A stretch of DNA of 64,000 nucleotides from Collybiopsis luxurians FD-317 M1 (GCA_000827265.1 KN834759.1:601666-665665); one strand, 5' to 3'. Shown: positions 34,261 to 47,335, counted from the first letter of the stretch. Notes: a model not told the origin generated them from the letters alone. Program-made: numbers and translations.

Positions 34261-35284
34261 AAGTGACCACGGAATGGGAATGCCAACCGGGTGGGTCCTG
34301 CCTGGCCACTTATATAACGTCAAAAAAAAGCTTCCATCGAATTTAGCAAGAGATTTGTTGGTAGGATGAAATAGCGCCCGAGATACGTGCCTGCACATTC
34401 CCGCTCCCGAGACGGGCCTGTGGTAGAGAGATAATCAGGATTGTTCGCAACCAATGACAGCCCCGATCACCTTCAAAAATTCCAATTCTTTCAATCAAAA
34501 ACCTTGTGAGATACTTTCCCCGGCTGCAAAATAAACATAGTAAAATATCGGGTGTTATGAAGTCCCGACATTTTTGAAAATATCGCTGATTAACACACAC
34601 TCGTTCCCATTAATGAAGCGTCACATCTGCTGCTAATCTGTGAAATTGCACGCCTAGAACACGTATCAGGACCCCAGATCCAAGAGGCGTTGAGTTGGAA
34701 ATCTTGCTAACGGCCTGTGATACTGGTTTTGGTACGAGCGCCAATTTAGCGCCGACTCCGCGTGTTTTTTTCTCCGCCAAGTGCAAAGCATCCACAAGGC
34801 TGAATTCATTCAGATTGCGTAGCAGTCTAGCGCCACCGGTGGAATACGGACAGCGAGAGAAACTATCGGGTATCAGGGAGTTGTCGAAGAGACGTCGAGG
34901 CTGGATGAGGAGCCACGAGTTGCATGGTCTCCGATGGAGAGTCCGTAGAATGGTAGGCGCCGGAAACTAATCTTCGCCGAAATAGCGGGATCCAGGCGGG
35001 AAAATTCATGAAGGATCCATGTTACTCATAGGTAAATGCCGAAAGGGCGTTCCGAACCTCCGACCATATAGAAATCGTACGACCGAAAATACGTTAGTCA
35101 CTAGTGACAGTCTGACAGATGCTACATTGAGTCAGTACCTATGACGAATGTACAACTGCAACAAATGTCTGCAAAATGAATAATTGACGGTAGAAGATTG
35201 TGAACGAGGTACGCACGATGATGTTACACACTTTGAATCCCACCTGAATGATCCAAGAAGACTCCTCTGACCTCTCCCATATGA
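34261..35284. other. P450 promoter and gene-free stretch
   Basis: No family-like frame or splice pattern was found in this 1-kb gap. Confidence 0.4.
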
Positions 35285-35919
35285 TCATCTCGGCTGAACA
35301 TTGGAGTCGAGCGCTGCCAATTGATCAACAAGATCCTCCATCACAGACTTGGAATGTCGATGACCAGGTCCGTTCACACTTGCGTCAGCATTATCTGGAG
35401 TTGTCGAAAGAGGTACTGACGTAGCTCTTGTCGGAACAAGAACGGTCCCTCGAGGTTCAAAGCCAGGTGCAATCTTTCGCAATGCCTCACGTTTCCTTTG
35501 TTCCTTCTCATCTTCCCGGGAACGGAGATATGCTTCTCTCCTGGCTTCATTAGCAGCCATTGTCGAACGTCGAGACGATTCCATCGTGAGAACGTGAGGT
35601 TCGAGAGTGAATGGGTACACAAACTGTCTTACATGAGCACTAGCTCTGTTTGTGTTATGAGTGAATGATGAAACCTACATAGGCCGTGACTGATTCTGGA
35701 AGCGGATGTATGTCCTCAGGAAGCTCAACCTATGATGACATGAGCATAAAAAATCAGTGATGAATCGATGGAAACTGAACCCGAGGAGGAACTCGAAGGC
35801 TAGGAGATTTAATCAGTGGAACATGAGCAACTGCAGCATAGGGTGCTGTAAATGATAATATTAGCTCTATCGGACGCAGTTAACGAGGAATTGCGGTCAG
35901 AACATTTATCCTCGGTCAT
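35285..35919 (-). CDS. Small conserved charged protein of unknown function
   Basis: Predicted 156-aa protein from four exons: 35919-35904 (16 nt, MTEDK), 35845-35781, 35729-35679 and 35623-35285. The introns are 51-58 nt and the frame is divisible by three. It reads PYAAVAHVPLIKSPSLRVPP, then LPEDIHPLPESVTAYFVYPF. A highly charged helix follows (ARREAYLRSREDEKEQRKRE) and ends in LRKIAPGFEP, with a C-terminal helix DLVDQLAALDS. The pattern looks like a conserved small fungal protein, but no family is recognised. The last exon is secure; the first exon is the least certain. It shares a 111-bp divergent promoter with BUD32. Confidence 0.65.
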
Positions 35920-36030
35920 ACCCAACGTCGTGGTTAAGGGGAAAGAGGTGTGCGGGCGCTTATTTACTCTAATTGCCGTCTGCTCCTTTCTCTACGACCA
36001 TTATCGCGCCCATCCACCATCGTTCCCAGT
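35920..36030. promoter_or_regulatory. Divergent promoter of BUD32 and its neighbour
   Basis: A gap of 111 bp between two start codons facing apart. No specific site is recognised. Confidence 0.55.
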
Positions 36031-37068
<1,038 letters not shown>

Positions 37069-37547
37069 AAAGAGAAAACTGATTAAGAACATCTTGAGTG
37101 AAAAATATATTTGTAGATGTTTCATTTGTAGTTTGTACATGAACATCTTACCGGTCGGACAAAACATGTAAATGTAAAAAGGTTTGTGAAGGGCGCGCAC
37201 ACACCGCGCGTCTGCCGACATGCCCTGTTCTCCTAAGACTAACTCGGTCGGCACTGCAGGTTGCGGAATTGCTTCCCTGGCCTGACAAGCGCTCATTATT
37301 CCAACCTCATTACCACCTTTTACAAAGCGGGGAGTGATGGACACCAAGTTTTCTGGAGGGGACAGTCTTGAACCAGCGCACGAATGGTTGATTCGCTGAA
37401 GTAAGCCGCCTCACATTCCCAGGTTCGGGCCATTACAACCACTGCACCACGGTACTACATTTATAAATTCCTGTACATTATACAAGTAGACATTCTATGA
37501 CAGGCCAAATTAATTGATGTTTGACGCCCGCTTCTTTACTTCAAACC
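37069..37547. other. Spacer with a possible tRNA-derived fragment
   Basis: No protein gene. On the minus strand, about 37455-37360 contains TGGTGCAGTGG (A-box-like) and GGTTCAAGAC (B-box-like), 76 nt apart. A tRNA fold with proper acceptor pairing could not be drawn. Confidence 0.35.
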
Positions 37548-38104
37548 ATGGTGAGCGTTTTCTAACTTTGAGATTCAGAAGCCGATTTGACGTTACTTGC
37601 AGTCATCAGAACTCAGATACACTGCTAATACTCAGTTGGAACATTGTAAGTAGTGCTTGAGACCCAGACTATCTTTTTTTTTTCAGTTGACAATTTCGGC
37701 ATGTAGTGCATGCGCGTTATACAGGCACAGGTAAGACTCCCCGACCATTCTGTCATCTCACTTCACCCAAATTCTTTGCTGTGTGTAGGGCATGCCGATT
37801 TGACGAAATAGTAAGGCTCCAAATTACTTGCGATTTGCCGTTCTTTCCACCCAACATACTTGTTTCACAGTGACTGGCTGACCCATCAACACCGTGATAC
37901 TTTGTCCTCTATTGTAGGGCATCCCACTTTGACATCTTATCTTGCTATCGCTCAGGGCGACTCCATGGCCCGAGTCAAATTTGAGATGACCGAGGTAATG
38001 TATCCTTCGCATCTCGAGCCGGTGTTGCTAAATCGTTGTTACTCGTTCGTTTATAGAAAATGCTCCAGCCGTGTGGTCCGCCTCCCAAAAAAGATGACGA
38101 CTAG
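37548..38104 (+). CDS. SF3B5: Splicing factor 3b subunit 5 (SF3b10)
   Basis: Small subunit of the SF3b part of U2 snRNP, which recognises the intron branch site. The model gives 87 aa from six coding exons: 37548-37550, 37603-37645, 37707-37730, 37789-37810, 37871-37994 and 38057-38104. The joined protein follows the family closely: NTQLEHLHARYTGTGHADLTK, YDWLTHQHRDTLSSIVGH, YLAIAQGDSMARVKFEM and MLQPCGPPPKK. The first coding exon holds only the ATG, followed directly by a GTGAGC donor. A tiny gene cut into six exons of 3-124 nt would be missed by simple ORF searches. Confidence 0.93.
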
Positions 38105-38973
38105 AGCCGATAATTAGGATGGCAATCTACGCTGCTCATGACGTCTAGATTTTTGATTTCTCCTCCATGCACGGAGTATGCAATGACGAAAAAATTTCTT
38201 TTCTGAGACGCGGTACCTTTATGAGTTTGTATAGAGGATGTAATGGACCCGACGCGTCTCTCCGATTTCGTGCGACCATAGTGAATGACAAGGTGTTCCT
38301 CATCAATTTAACTGGGAATTTTCTGTTCTGTTCGTAACTGATTCATGCGATCCGATGGTGGTTTCAAGAGACGCCCTGTTGGGTTTCTCGGGGTGCTGTA
38401 AGCATTGCCCTGTAATCCTTCAGGTTTGGGCCTCTCGGACTTGAATTCTGGTAAGCATAAGTTGAATGTGGTTAGAATCTCAGGATCTGACGGGAGCATT
38501 CCTGCCCTGGAGTGACATGAGTCCACCGAGGGCTCCCGCCATTCTGCAGGAGTTGGTGGCGCAAAATCATGCCCATACTTGTCGTCTAATACGACTGATC
38601 TCCTATCATAGTCTCCGCGATTTTCTCCAAGCCTTTTGTATCTTGTATCTGTCGGTCCGAAACTTTCTCTTTGCTCCTCAATCTTCTAACCGAGTACCAC
38701 AGCTTTTTCATCAAAGATCCATACTACGTTCCGAGTTCTAGGTTCATAACTGACGCGTCTGTGGCAAGATCCAGAGTCATAGTCACACTTACGTCCGGGA
38801 ATACTAAATTTACACGGGACAAACAACGGAGACTAAAACTCGCCGACAGCGTCGTGTAACCAGCCTTTCCTAGTTCTATTAGCTGATGAATCATTTCTCT
38901 CACTAGCCAATTCAGGCGCTAAACGGAGCAGAGAAGATCGAGCATTTTGAATCAAGGGAAATGAACGGTTTGA
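38105..38973. other. Gene-free stretch
   Basis: It lies between two convergent genes (SF3B5 and the F-box gene). No coding feature is recognised. Confidence 0.4.
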
Positions 38974-40632
38974 CTATACTATTACTGCTATTTGATCGCC
39001 TCCTAACGCGTTTGCAATGACGACAACTCTCATTCCCGCCTGATCTAAAGCTCTCAACGGCAGGTACATCTCTTTATCTCCATCCACGAGGACCCTGTTT
39101 ACGAAGCGCATGGTAACCGAACGCAAGCAAGCAGCCCTGCGGTCGGAGTTCGATGAATGAGTGTTGCGGGTGTCTTCGGGGTTCCACCTTGAGAGAACCA
39201 TATTAACGAATAGTTTGTCGCTAAAATATTCTTCGGCTCGGGCACTATGAAACATTAGCGAGAGGGTTCGTAATTTCGTCACCAAAGTTTGGGGAAAATA
39301 TATTTCGGAGGGAACATGTAGGCTTTGCATTAGTCGAGATGTGATGGGACTTGAACGGCCTGAGTCGGAGACGGGCCTATTTGAATCGTGTATAGTTAGG
39401 TGAAGAAGAGAAGGCAGTTGTTGAAGGAAAACAATTAATTCGTCGTCAGTCACAGGTATTTGTCTGATAGAAAGAGTTGTGAGGTGGAGGTGAAAAGAGG
39501 AACGAAATGTAAACGCCATAACCTCTTCTCGTGGCCAAGGGTGGTTAAAGTCCGCACCACCTTCAATAACGAGAGAAGTAAGAGAAGGACATGTGAGCGA
39601 CATGAAGATCACATTTGCCAATCTCTCATGCTCAGATAGATCTGACTGTTGACCGAGGAGGAGAGACAACACCTTTAAGGCCGGTATAGTTACAGAAGAT
39701 ACAAAGTACCCTGAGAGTGGGTCATCCTCGGCATCCTCTTCCTCATGATAAAACCAACGAAAGCGCAGTTCCTCCAGGTTAGAACATATCTCTACAATCT
39801 CCTTTACTTCGTCGTTATAATGAGCGCAGTCGAGAACAGTGAGCTGCTCCCAAGGGAAACCGTTCCTTCTATCTTCCATATGAATCTCTGCAAATGCGAA
39901 AGTACGAAGATTTGAGGCATGCTCAAAGTGTTCCAGCAGGGTCGGATCATTCATATAGAGGTTCGGAAGGGCCAACTGTTCCAGGGCAGGAAAATGCATA
40001 GCGTCATTCTGCGTCACAAGGTTCTGGTAGATGAACCAATTGGAAATGGTAAGTTGTGCCCAACGATCGCTGCAGGCGGCAAGGATAGAATAGGCAGTCA
40101 ACGGAGCTAGCGGAAGAAGATTCGTCCCGCCCAATTCAAGAGTGAGAAGGGTTTGACGAGAAGCATCGAGGTAGTGTTTTAAAAGGGGAAATGGTTGTAG
40201 ATGTCGCAGAGTCAGATTAAGTCGTAGACGTGACCAGATTCTGGGGAAAGAGTAGGCTAGCTGGCGAAAGCGCGAAGATGCGGCACTAATTGCCAGGGCA
40301 GGCATGGTACGCAGTGAGTTCGAGGTTAGATCATTCATCTCACTTGCGTAGTCAAAGAACTGGAGCAGAATTTCATTGGGTAGTCTGCGGGTCACTGAGC
40401 TAAGGGAGTTCAAATACGCTTTTTGGGTCTCCAATCGCGTCCGCCTCTGGTGTAGAAGCTCCAACCGAGATTGGAGATCATGTATTTCAGCATTGCAGCT
40501 AGCGAGTTTTGTCTCAATCTCTGCAAGCTGTGCTTTAGATGTTTCCGACTGGGATGTGCCTGTAAAATCTAAACGCAACATGCCATGTAATCGTAAATCT
40601 GCGCTGGTCCGGTCTACTTCAGGAGCATTCAT
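38974..40632 (-). CDS. F-box and leucine-rich repeat-like protein
   Basis: Single-exon gene for a 552-aa predicted substrate adaptor of SCF ubiquitin ligases. A coiled coil spans about residues 32-72 (AQLAEIETKL, LQSRLELLHQRRTRLE). An F-box-like segment follows from about 82 (RRLPNEILLQFFDYASEM). The rest has irregular leucine-rich repeats ending in a basic-acidic tail. This coiled coil/F-box/LRR order is common in large Agaricomycete families. The target is unknown. The ATG at 40632 is the first in frame. It diverges from NSE3 across 584 bp. Confidence 0.85.
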   Translation of the reverse strand: MNAPEVDRTSADLRLHGMLRLDFTGTSQSETSKAQLAEIETKLASCNAEIHDLQSRLELLHQRRTRLETQKAYLNSLSSVTRRLPNEILLQFFDYASEMNDLTSNSLRTMPALAISAASSRFRQLAYSFPRIWSRLRLNLTLRHLQPFPLLKHYLDASRQTLLTLELGGTNLLPLAPLTAYSILAACSDRWAQLTISNWFIYQNLVTQNDAMHFPALEQLALPNLYMNDPTLLEHFEHASNLRTFAFAEIHMEDRRNGFPWEQLTVLDCAHYNDEVKEIVEICSNLEELRFRWFYHEEEDAEDDPLSGYFVSSVTIPALKVLSLLLGQQSDLSEHERLANVIFMSLTCPSLTSLVIEGGADFNHPWPREEVMAFTFRSSFHLHLTTLSIRQIPVTDDELIVFLQQLPSLLHLTIHDSNRPVSDSGRSSPITSRLMQSLHVPSEIYFPQTLVTKLRTLSLMFHSARAEEYFSDKLFVNMVLSRWNPEDTRNTHSSNSDRRAACLRSVTMRFVNRVLVDGDKEMYLPLRALDQAGMRVVVIANALGGDQIAVIV

Positions 40633-41216
40633 GCCTAGTCTTGCGTTTAAGTATCAGAGAATTGAAAGCATCTCAACTTTACTTACCTTCCTAAATCAAC
40701 CAAATTTAAGCCTGGATAACCGTGGTCAAGGTGCTAGTCAAAGTTGTAAGCAGCAAGCGCCGATCATTGGACGGCAAGCGCCAAAGACGGTGAGTTAGGA
40801 TAAAAAAGTGCTCCTGGAAGGCTGCTCCATTGCAGGTTTGCGGACCCTCCGGACTCCCATTATACTATTTTATTGCTACCCTTTGACTCTACAATTAGCG
40901 CTTGGGGAATTACCTGAAAATCGGTGAGCACTGACAACGCGTCACGTATTGTCACATCACGAGAAAGCTGTGACCTGCATCTGAATTATATTCCCACGCA
41001 ACTTGAAAATTAACTCCCACCATTGCACACCACCATCGTCGCGTCCCGTCATCCAGGAGACACAAAGAATTGGACCCCAGTTTACTCTGGTACCGTTTAT
41101 TTTTCCGTTGGCCGTCTCAATTAACTTATCCAGTCGAACAGAATACCTAGGTTCGTCAATGAGCAGCCTTTCATCGCGAAAATCTAGGTCTGAAACGTGT
41201 TCAAAGACTTGATTTT
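40633..41216. promoter_or_regulatory. Divergent intergenic region F-box gene / NSE3
   Basis: 584 bp between two start codons. No gene and no specific regulatory motif are recognised. Confidence 0.4.
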
Positions 41217-42904
41217 ATGGCCCGAGGAAGCTCGTCAACTTATGCACGCTCCCAGAGAGCACAGCCCACCAGATCCAGCCGCGCCTCTCAAGGTCAATCA
41301 CAGACGCTGCAAAAACGAGGCTCACGAGCGCAGCGCGTTGATTCAGATGAGGAGGACGAAGATGCTGATGCTGATGCCGACGCCGATGAGGATCCCATGG
41401 ATGTTGATGGCGAGCTACAAACCCAGGATAGTGTGGACATTGATCTCAAAGCGAACCAACTTGTGAGGCTGGCACTTTTTCAGGAGCATAGAAGAATGCC
41501 GCTGAGGAGGGATGATATTTCGAAAAAGGGTGAGTAGATTTTGGTCACATCTCGTGAATGGAGTCTGTCCGTCAAACTGCTCGAAGTCGTTTGTCTATAT
41601 CCAGCATGCTTCGAAGAGCCAGGCGAGGGTTGACTCAATGTTTTGTCTTTCAAGCTCTCAATTCTTTCTCTTTCCTTTCAATGTCCGTATGCTTACGCGT
41701 CTTCTGCAGTTTTCGGCCCATCAAATAGTCGTGTTGCTCGCTCTTTTAACCGGGTTTTTGAACGTGCTCAGCTCATCCTTAATCGTACTTTTGGTATGGA
41801 GCTCGTAGAACTGCAATCTCGCGCCGTTATGGACAAGGCTGCTGCTGCCGCTGCAGATCCTTCTATTGCAGATGAGGAGGAGGACGAGGAGCCTGCCGCG
41901 ACGCAAGGCAAGAAAAAGAAAGGTGCAGGGACGAAAAAGAAGGGTATGTTTCAAGCGTTTGCGGTGTCAATGTTGAACTAATTGATGTGATCCGCTCCCG
42001 TTGGCCATTTTCACCTGAATATCCAGCTCCTCCCACAGGCAGCAAAACCTACATCCTTCGCTCAATACTTGATCCCAATATAATATCCTTCGCGTCTCTT
42101 CCTGACGAAGAAATACTCAACGCCGAACTTGATGATGCACCCGCCGACGATGATAATGATGACGAAGGTACTCCCGCACCAACTCGAACCCAAGGCCGCC
42201 GTCGCTCCGAATCCTCTAGCAACAGCTTCGCTTCTTCGAATTGTTCCGGTACTATCTTATCTTTCTCCTCCTCCACCCTTCCGGGACTCGAAAATCCTGG
42301 TGCTTTGGGGATCCTCTACGTAGTTCTTTCCCTGATTCTCGTCTCCGGACGGCTCATGGGTGACCGCGACCTTCGTTCAGCGTTGAGGCAGCTACATCTG
42401 CCCGCTGGCGCTTCTATTCCCCTTGGTCGCAGTGCCCATAACGCGTCTGGAAGTGGAGGTGGGAACAGTATGACCATAGAAAACTATCTTCAGCAGCTTA
42501 TTCGTCAGGGTTATATCGACCGCATTGTCGTCGGCGAGGCCGGAAAGGCACCAAAAGCTGCTGGTGGTAAACGCGGACGTTCTTCCACTGCTGCTGGAAA
42601 CCTCGACAGAGGAGATGATCCTAATGGAGAGGGAACCAAGTATGAGTGGCGATGGGGTACGAGAGCGCAGAGTGAAATTGGAGAAAAGGCTGTAGCGGAG
42701 TTCATTGCGGAATTCATGGCAGGTGATCTGGAGGCGACTGGTGGAGATGGACAGGACAATGAAGCTGGAGGGAGCAGGAAGAGAGGAAGGAAAGCCAGGG
42801 GTAGCGGAACGAATAACTCTCAAGGAAATACTGTGACGAAACTCAAGAAGATGATGGATGGAGTTGAGAAGGCCGCTGGAGGAAACCTTGCCGATTTGAA
42901 ATGA
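41217..42904 (+). CDS. NSE3: NSE3/MAGE-domain subunit of the SMC5/6 complex
   Basis: DNA-repair and chromosome-maintenance protein that pairs with Nse1 in SMC5/6. The model gives 474 aa from three exons: 41217-41529, 41710-41943 and 42027-42904. A Ser/Arg-rich and acidic N-terminus (repeating ADADAD) precedes the MAGE homology domain. Its winged-helix blocks are LVRLALFQEHRRMPLRRDDI, RSFNRVFERAQLIL, FGMELVEL and TYILRSIL. Further blocks are the long GILYVVLSLILVSGRLMGD, LIRQGYIDRI and EWRWGTRAQSEIGEKAVAEF. Low-complexity inserts (K-rich at the exon 2 end; D- and S-rich in exon 3) interrupt the domain. The basic C-terminal tail is Gly-rich. Confidence 0.92.
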
Positions 42905-44443
42905 CGATGAATTGCCTGTGGTAAACAATATTCTATGTTCCAGCCGTTTTGGAGGTGTTATGCAGTGCACACTATTTTGCATGCTACGGCCTGCGTTCTT
43001 GATTCAGCTTTGACTTATTTCTCTCTCACCCTTTCCTTCTGTATCCCTTTGACTTTGTCCTGCCTCCCGGCTAAAAAGATACAGTATAGTATTCATACCA
43101 TAGTGCATACCTATTGATATTCTGTGTTGTATAGTTTGTAGCGTCTAAATTGTACATGTCGAGTTGGTTTCGTTAACACAGCTAGCGCCCAAATGTGAAT
43201 ATGCACTATTGGTACATGGGAGAGAGCCTCCTGACATGCAATAGTACTGGGCTGGACTCGCTCGAACCTAGGTGACTGCGACCAGTGGCTGATCGACGGA
43301 TAGGATAGGATAAGATAGGACAGGACATTCAGTTATACTGGGGAGGTCCGATTCATACTAAGCATTACAACGCTACAAATATGCAGATGGTCATGGTGTA
43401 TTTTTACCGGTCGCCTTTTCTCAGTTCCTACTAATACCCTCCAGTATGATATATCCCCAAAAAGAACAAAAGGCTACAAATTACACACTGCTCACCGGTC
43501 ACATCCAAGTCTGTTTCACAGTGCCGTGACAGGGTTTTTTCCCTGATATTCCTCATAATATACTTCCTTCCAAGTTCTGACCTTCCTCACTTCCTTCCGT
43601 CCTTTCTCATGTCAAGTGAGGTTTTACCGGAGTATAATAGCTGTAGCCCGGTAACCAAGCGCAGTAAGAGTTTGTTATTGTTAAACAAGAATTGAAGAAA
43701 CCTCGTTCGTTAGAGAGCTTGGGTAACCGGAAACAAAAGTTGGCGTAGATTGACCTGCCGCTTATAGAAGGTGCATGCCAATGCCATGCATCCATGACCG
43801 CGACGGGATTACATGAGAGGATCGCTCCGAAATTTTCAGGTTGTACACCTCTAAAATTATAAAAGGAAGGTGGTCCCACTGAGATAGCCTTTAATAAGGT
43901 TTTCTGGTTTAACCCTAGCGAGATTGGTTACCAGGCTATGATAGACACAGTGAATAGTGTAAGTAGCCATGGCTATAAGATTTACGATTGGAATTTTTTT
44001 GGAGTGGGCCATCATGGGGCGGGTAGCACCGTCACTAGAACAGCTGGACCTTGCAAGCAAGGTGACGGGCCCAGGTGACCCTCCTTGGACGCCAATTGGA
44101 GGCGCAATGTTAATCCTCGCTATGTCTTTCTTCTTCATGTCATCGCTAAAGATATCTGATACAGGTTACCAGCCTGTACGCTCAAGGATTGAAGACTGAA
44201 GAAAGCTCAAGTTCATTTCTCAGATGGACCTCGTGAGCATGGTGAGATAAGGTAGGAGCAGGGTAGAAAGGTCTATCATTACAACTGCCCCTAATGGGCC
44301 AAGCATGCTGCATGCATACCAACAATCATTGTTTCCGGGAAACCTGGCGTTGTGATGAACTAAGTTATTTTGTTTTTAAAGGGAGTACCTACATTTCTGA
44401 GCTGTAGGATCCAACTATTGGCCCACAGTGCTTCGATATCTCG
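42905..44443. other. Gene-free stretch
   Basis: No gene is supported. A (GGATA)n microsatellite lies at 43298-43327. Two overlapping frames near 43860-44190 on opposite strands have no recognisable family. Confidence 0.45.
43298..43327. repeat. (GGATA)n microsatellite
   Basis: The sequence GGATAGGATAGGATAAGATA and following bases contains five to six pentamer units, some mutated. Confidence 0.75.
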
Positions 44444-45503
44444 GTGAACTTGCAGAAATACAGCCTATGTATGACCTTACTCAGGACTTTTTTCGAACAT
44501 GAGCAATTAAACCTACCCACAGAGAACGGCAAAAGCAGTCGTGCGAATTCCGACGATGGCGCCACATATTCTGGAGGCGCGACAATCATTTTGTGCCGGG
44601 CTTGGAATCCCACTGCCAGGTGCGTACCCTTTGACTGGACCCTTAAACCGCGTCTGCCACCTCTGAGATGACATTCTGCATATCCTGAACTCTAAAGGGG
44701 ATGGAGATGAGGGCTCATCTGAATGCGACTGCGACGATGAGACCTTTTGTGTTTCAGTCGGCTTGGAGAGCACCCCACTTTTTACTTCCACGAGGTACTT
44801 CGGGGTTTTCTCATTTTGAGATGGCGCTACTTACAGGAACATCCGCGTTTCCCCAGCATTTTGCATCTTGAAAACAAAACATCGAGGTAAGCGTACCAGA
44901 CTCATTTCTTGCTTGAGCCGTATCTCACTTCCCATCAGCGTCAGCCCAACCTTTTCTCCGTATGTCAGTAGTACGACGGCATCCTCAAAGGCACCGACCT
45001 CAACAAATGTTGATTCAATTAGGTGCGGAAAAGGAAATAGTGCATATTTCTCCACAGTGGCATGAAATCGTTGCAGAAGTTCAAAGAATCAAACTGGCGC
45101 AATCGCTGGAGGCGTTATTGGTGCTCTGATCATTACCATAGTTGCTGGACTAGTTTTCTTCAAGATCCGAAGATCCGGACGAAGAAATCGAGCCTCTTCG
45201 TCGCTTGAGAGATACACGCTAGCCGGGCCAGGAAAGCCGAGTCTTGTAGCAGATGCTTACGTTCTCAAATACGAAGAAGTGGTGCCCAGATCCAACCAGC
45301 GAAGCTCCATGGGAACGCCCAATTCATCAATGATTTTCTTAGCAGGAGACCCCGACGAGAGGATGAGATCATTGATGGAGCGGGTACGCGAACTAGAGGC
45401 ACAGCTCGTAGCAGACAGGTCAAATCGAGGAGTGCTTCCGACGAGCTCCTCACCGCCACCGCCACAGTACGATAGCTTAATGCAAAGTATTCGTGAAACT
45501 TGA
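44444..45503 (+). CDS. Single-pass membrane protein, copy 1 (5' part uncertain)
   Basis: Probable type I membrane protein paralogous to 49530-50580. The last exon (45077-45503, 142 codons) is well supported. It has a short luminal piece SSKNQTG, a transmembrane helix (AIAGGVIGALIITIVAGLVF), a basic stop-transfer KIRRSGRRNR, and a cytosolic tail with ADAYVLKYEE, a Ser/Pro-rich region and a coiled stretch MERVRELEAQL. Upstream, 44560-44630 (YSGGATIILCRAWNP) and 44690-44780 (GSSECDCDDETFCVSVG) match copy 2 and look like extracellular exons. Short exons may lie between them, but the joining could not be settled. No signal peptide was located, so the gene may be incomplete. Confidence 0.5.
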
Positions 45504-46865
45504 GTAGGGACCATTAAGGGACATTGCTAATCATACTTCCTGTAAATTATGCGTAATCGGGACTTCACATCGCGTTCCTAGTGAACAGGCTTAAGTAGTC
45601 GTGAAACTAAGAGCCCAACACACCGTGACCTCACTTAGGTAATTAGAACTCGCAATGGTTTTCTGAGGCGAGAAGGCTTCGAAACTTTGGCCTCTAATTG
45701 ACCATATTGATTCAAATATTTTACCGCAAAAGGGGTTGAAATCTCAGAGTTAGTGATGTGCAGAGCTGGAACTAACTTTCCATTCTAATTCTCTACTGAA
45801 AAAGACGATCATCTTCCTTATACTTTTGTTTGTCTTTTACATGGCCTTCTGGCCGGTCATGTGCATGATCAAAGGGAGTCGCGCAACGCGGCTTCTGACG
45901 CCATGCGGATCTTCCAGGCGATCGTGCAATGCCAATAGGCACACAGATCATCAAAGCAACAGCATCTGATGTCCGGAATTGCCAGCCAGGAGTTGGCCAG
46001 GAGTGCATTAGCATTTTAATAATCGAGCTGAATCTTGTTCTCGTGATGAGATGAGCTTGAAGCACCCATCCGCTCCCATAAAAAATCATCTCAACTAATA
46101 CTTTTTGCAATACAAAGTTCCTTGAGGATCGCGATCATTACAGTGTTCACAACAACCGGGGTATCGTCTCTGAATGGTTCCAAGTATGAATAAAAGATGT
46201 CAATCAAAAGTGCCGGGCTTTGAGGTGGCTGAGAAGAACACAACCCTCCATGTTATAACGCTTTTGTTGCTATTCTTTTCTGGCGCCTTGATATTTTCTA
46301 TCGTACACTTGATGTCACGCTCATCTGTTGGTCTCTATGCAGCGATTTAGTCAACTCCCTCCCGTTCAATGAAGCGCCTAGCATCAAAATGATCTGGCCT
46401 CAATATGTCGATTGCAGATCAACTTGAGAAGATGCCGCTGCATACACAGTAGTGCACACTAGTGCATATCCCAGCTGATTTTGACGGCGGGCGGTTGACT
46501 TGATGAAGACGTTCACATCAGAAACTGGATGTTTCCACCAGATTTTGAGGAAGCTGAGGGACGGACGGAAAAGATTTTTTACTACCTTCCCAGTTATTCA
46601 TAATCCTCCACTATTGACGGTAGATGGGTATGATCTGCAACTGGCTTAGTGTTGACTTCAACTGCATAGATATGTGCGCTGGGATTAGATGCCTCCGAGC
46701 CAGGTTCGCCCCTAGTTCTCTCAGAGCAGCACTATGTATCTGGGAAGATAAGCTTGGACAACGAATTCACGACCAATGATAACATGCTCAAGCAGTGATA
46801 GCAAAGAACTCTCCGTATGATGCGGAGCTGCTACAACAAATCCGATATTTAAACATGTCTTCGGG

Positions 46866-47060
46866 ATGTCAAATGTCCTAGTCACACTAGTGCTTTTCCT
46901 CCTCGGATGCTCCATTGTATTATCTCTAGCACCGCCGCCGAATTTTACGGACAGGTCTATACGGGAAATTTTTATATCCCTCACTCCGCAAAAGCCGGGG
47001 TGTTATCACTTTATAAGGTCGACTTTCAAGGAGATGATGATCCCTGCACTTGACCACTGA
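46866..47060 (+). CDS. Short ORF with signal peptide, doubtful gene
   Basis: 64-codon frame starting with ATG. The first 22 residues (MSNVLVTLVLFLLGCSIVLS) are a textbook secretory signal, followed by LAPPPNFTDRSIREIF. It may be a small secreted protein, the first exon of a longer gene, or a remnant of an extracellular-domain gene like its neighbours. No continuation by splicing was found. Confidence 0.3.
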   Translation: MSNVLVTLVLFLLGCSIVLSLAPPPNFTDRSIREIFISLTPQKPGCYHFIRSTFKEMMIPALDH

Positions 47061-47102
47061 CCCCAAGCCTGGCAGACCAATATCCCTAGCATAGTGCACG
47101 AA

Positions 47103-47335
47103 TGTGCAACGTAAGACATCTTGAACCTGTTCAATACAGTTTCAAGGTTTCTTACGTTCTTTATTCAAGCATCGTATCACCATTGGCTTCTAGTTTTTTC
47201 ATCTCAGCAGCAAGACTTATAAGATCTATCGTAAGTCGCGTTGAACCTGTTCCTTACAGCTTCGATGCTTTTTGCGTTCTTTGTTCGCGCATTGTGTTCC
47301 CGCTTTTCTCCAGTTTTAAGGAAAACCCTCGAAAA
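47103..47335. repeat. Degenerate direct repeat, unit about 130 bp
   Basis: The unit beginning CGTAAGACATCTTGAACCTG near 47108 recurs from about 47229 as CGTAAGTCGCGTTGAACCTG. Both continue with TACAG(T/C)TTC, then ACGTTCTTTATTC or GCGTTCTTTGTTC, then TTCTAG- or CTCCAG-TTTT. Confidence 0.65.

Noticed and set aside
43230..43290. B-box-like GGTTCGAGC on the minus strand as a tRNA
   Set aside because: No A-box at the right distance and no acceptor stem could be drawn.
43857..44199. Overlapping frames on both strands resembling a small protein
   Set aside because: Neither frame has a family signature, and their opposite-strand overlap suggests chance.
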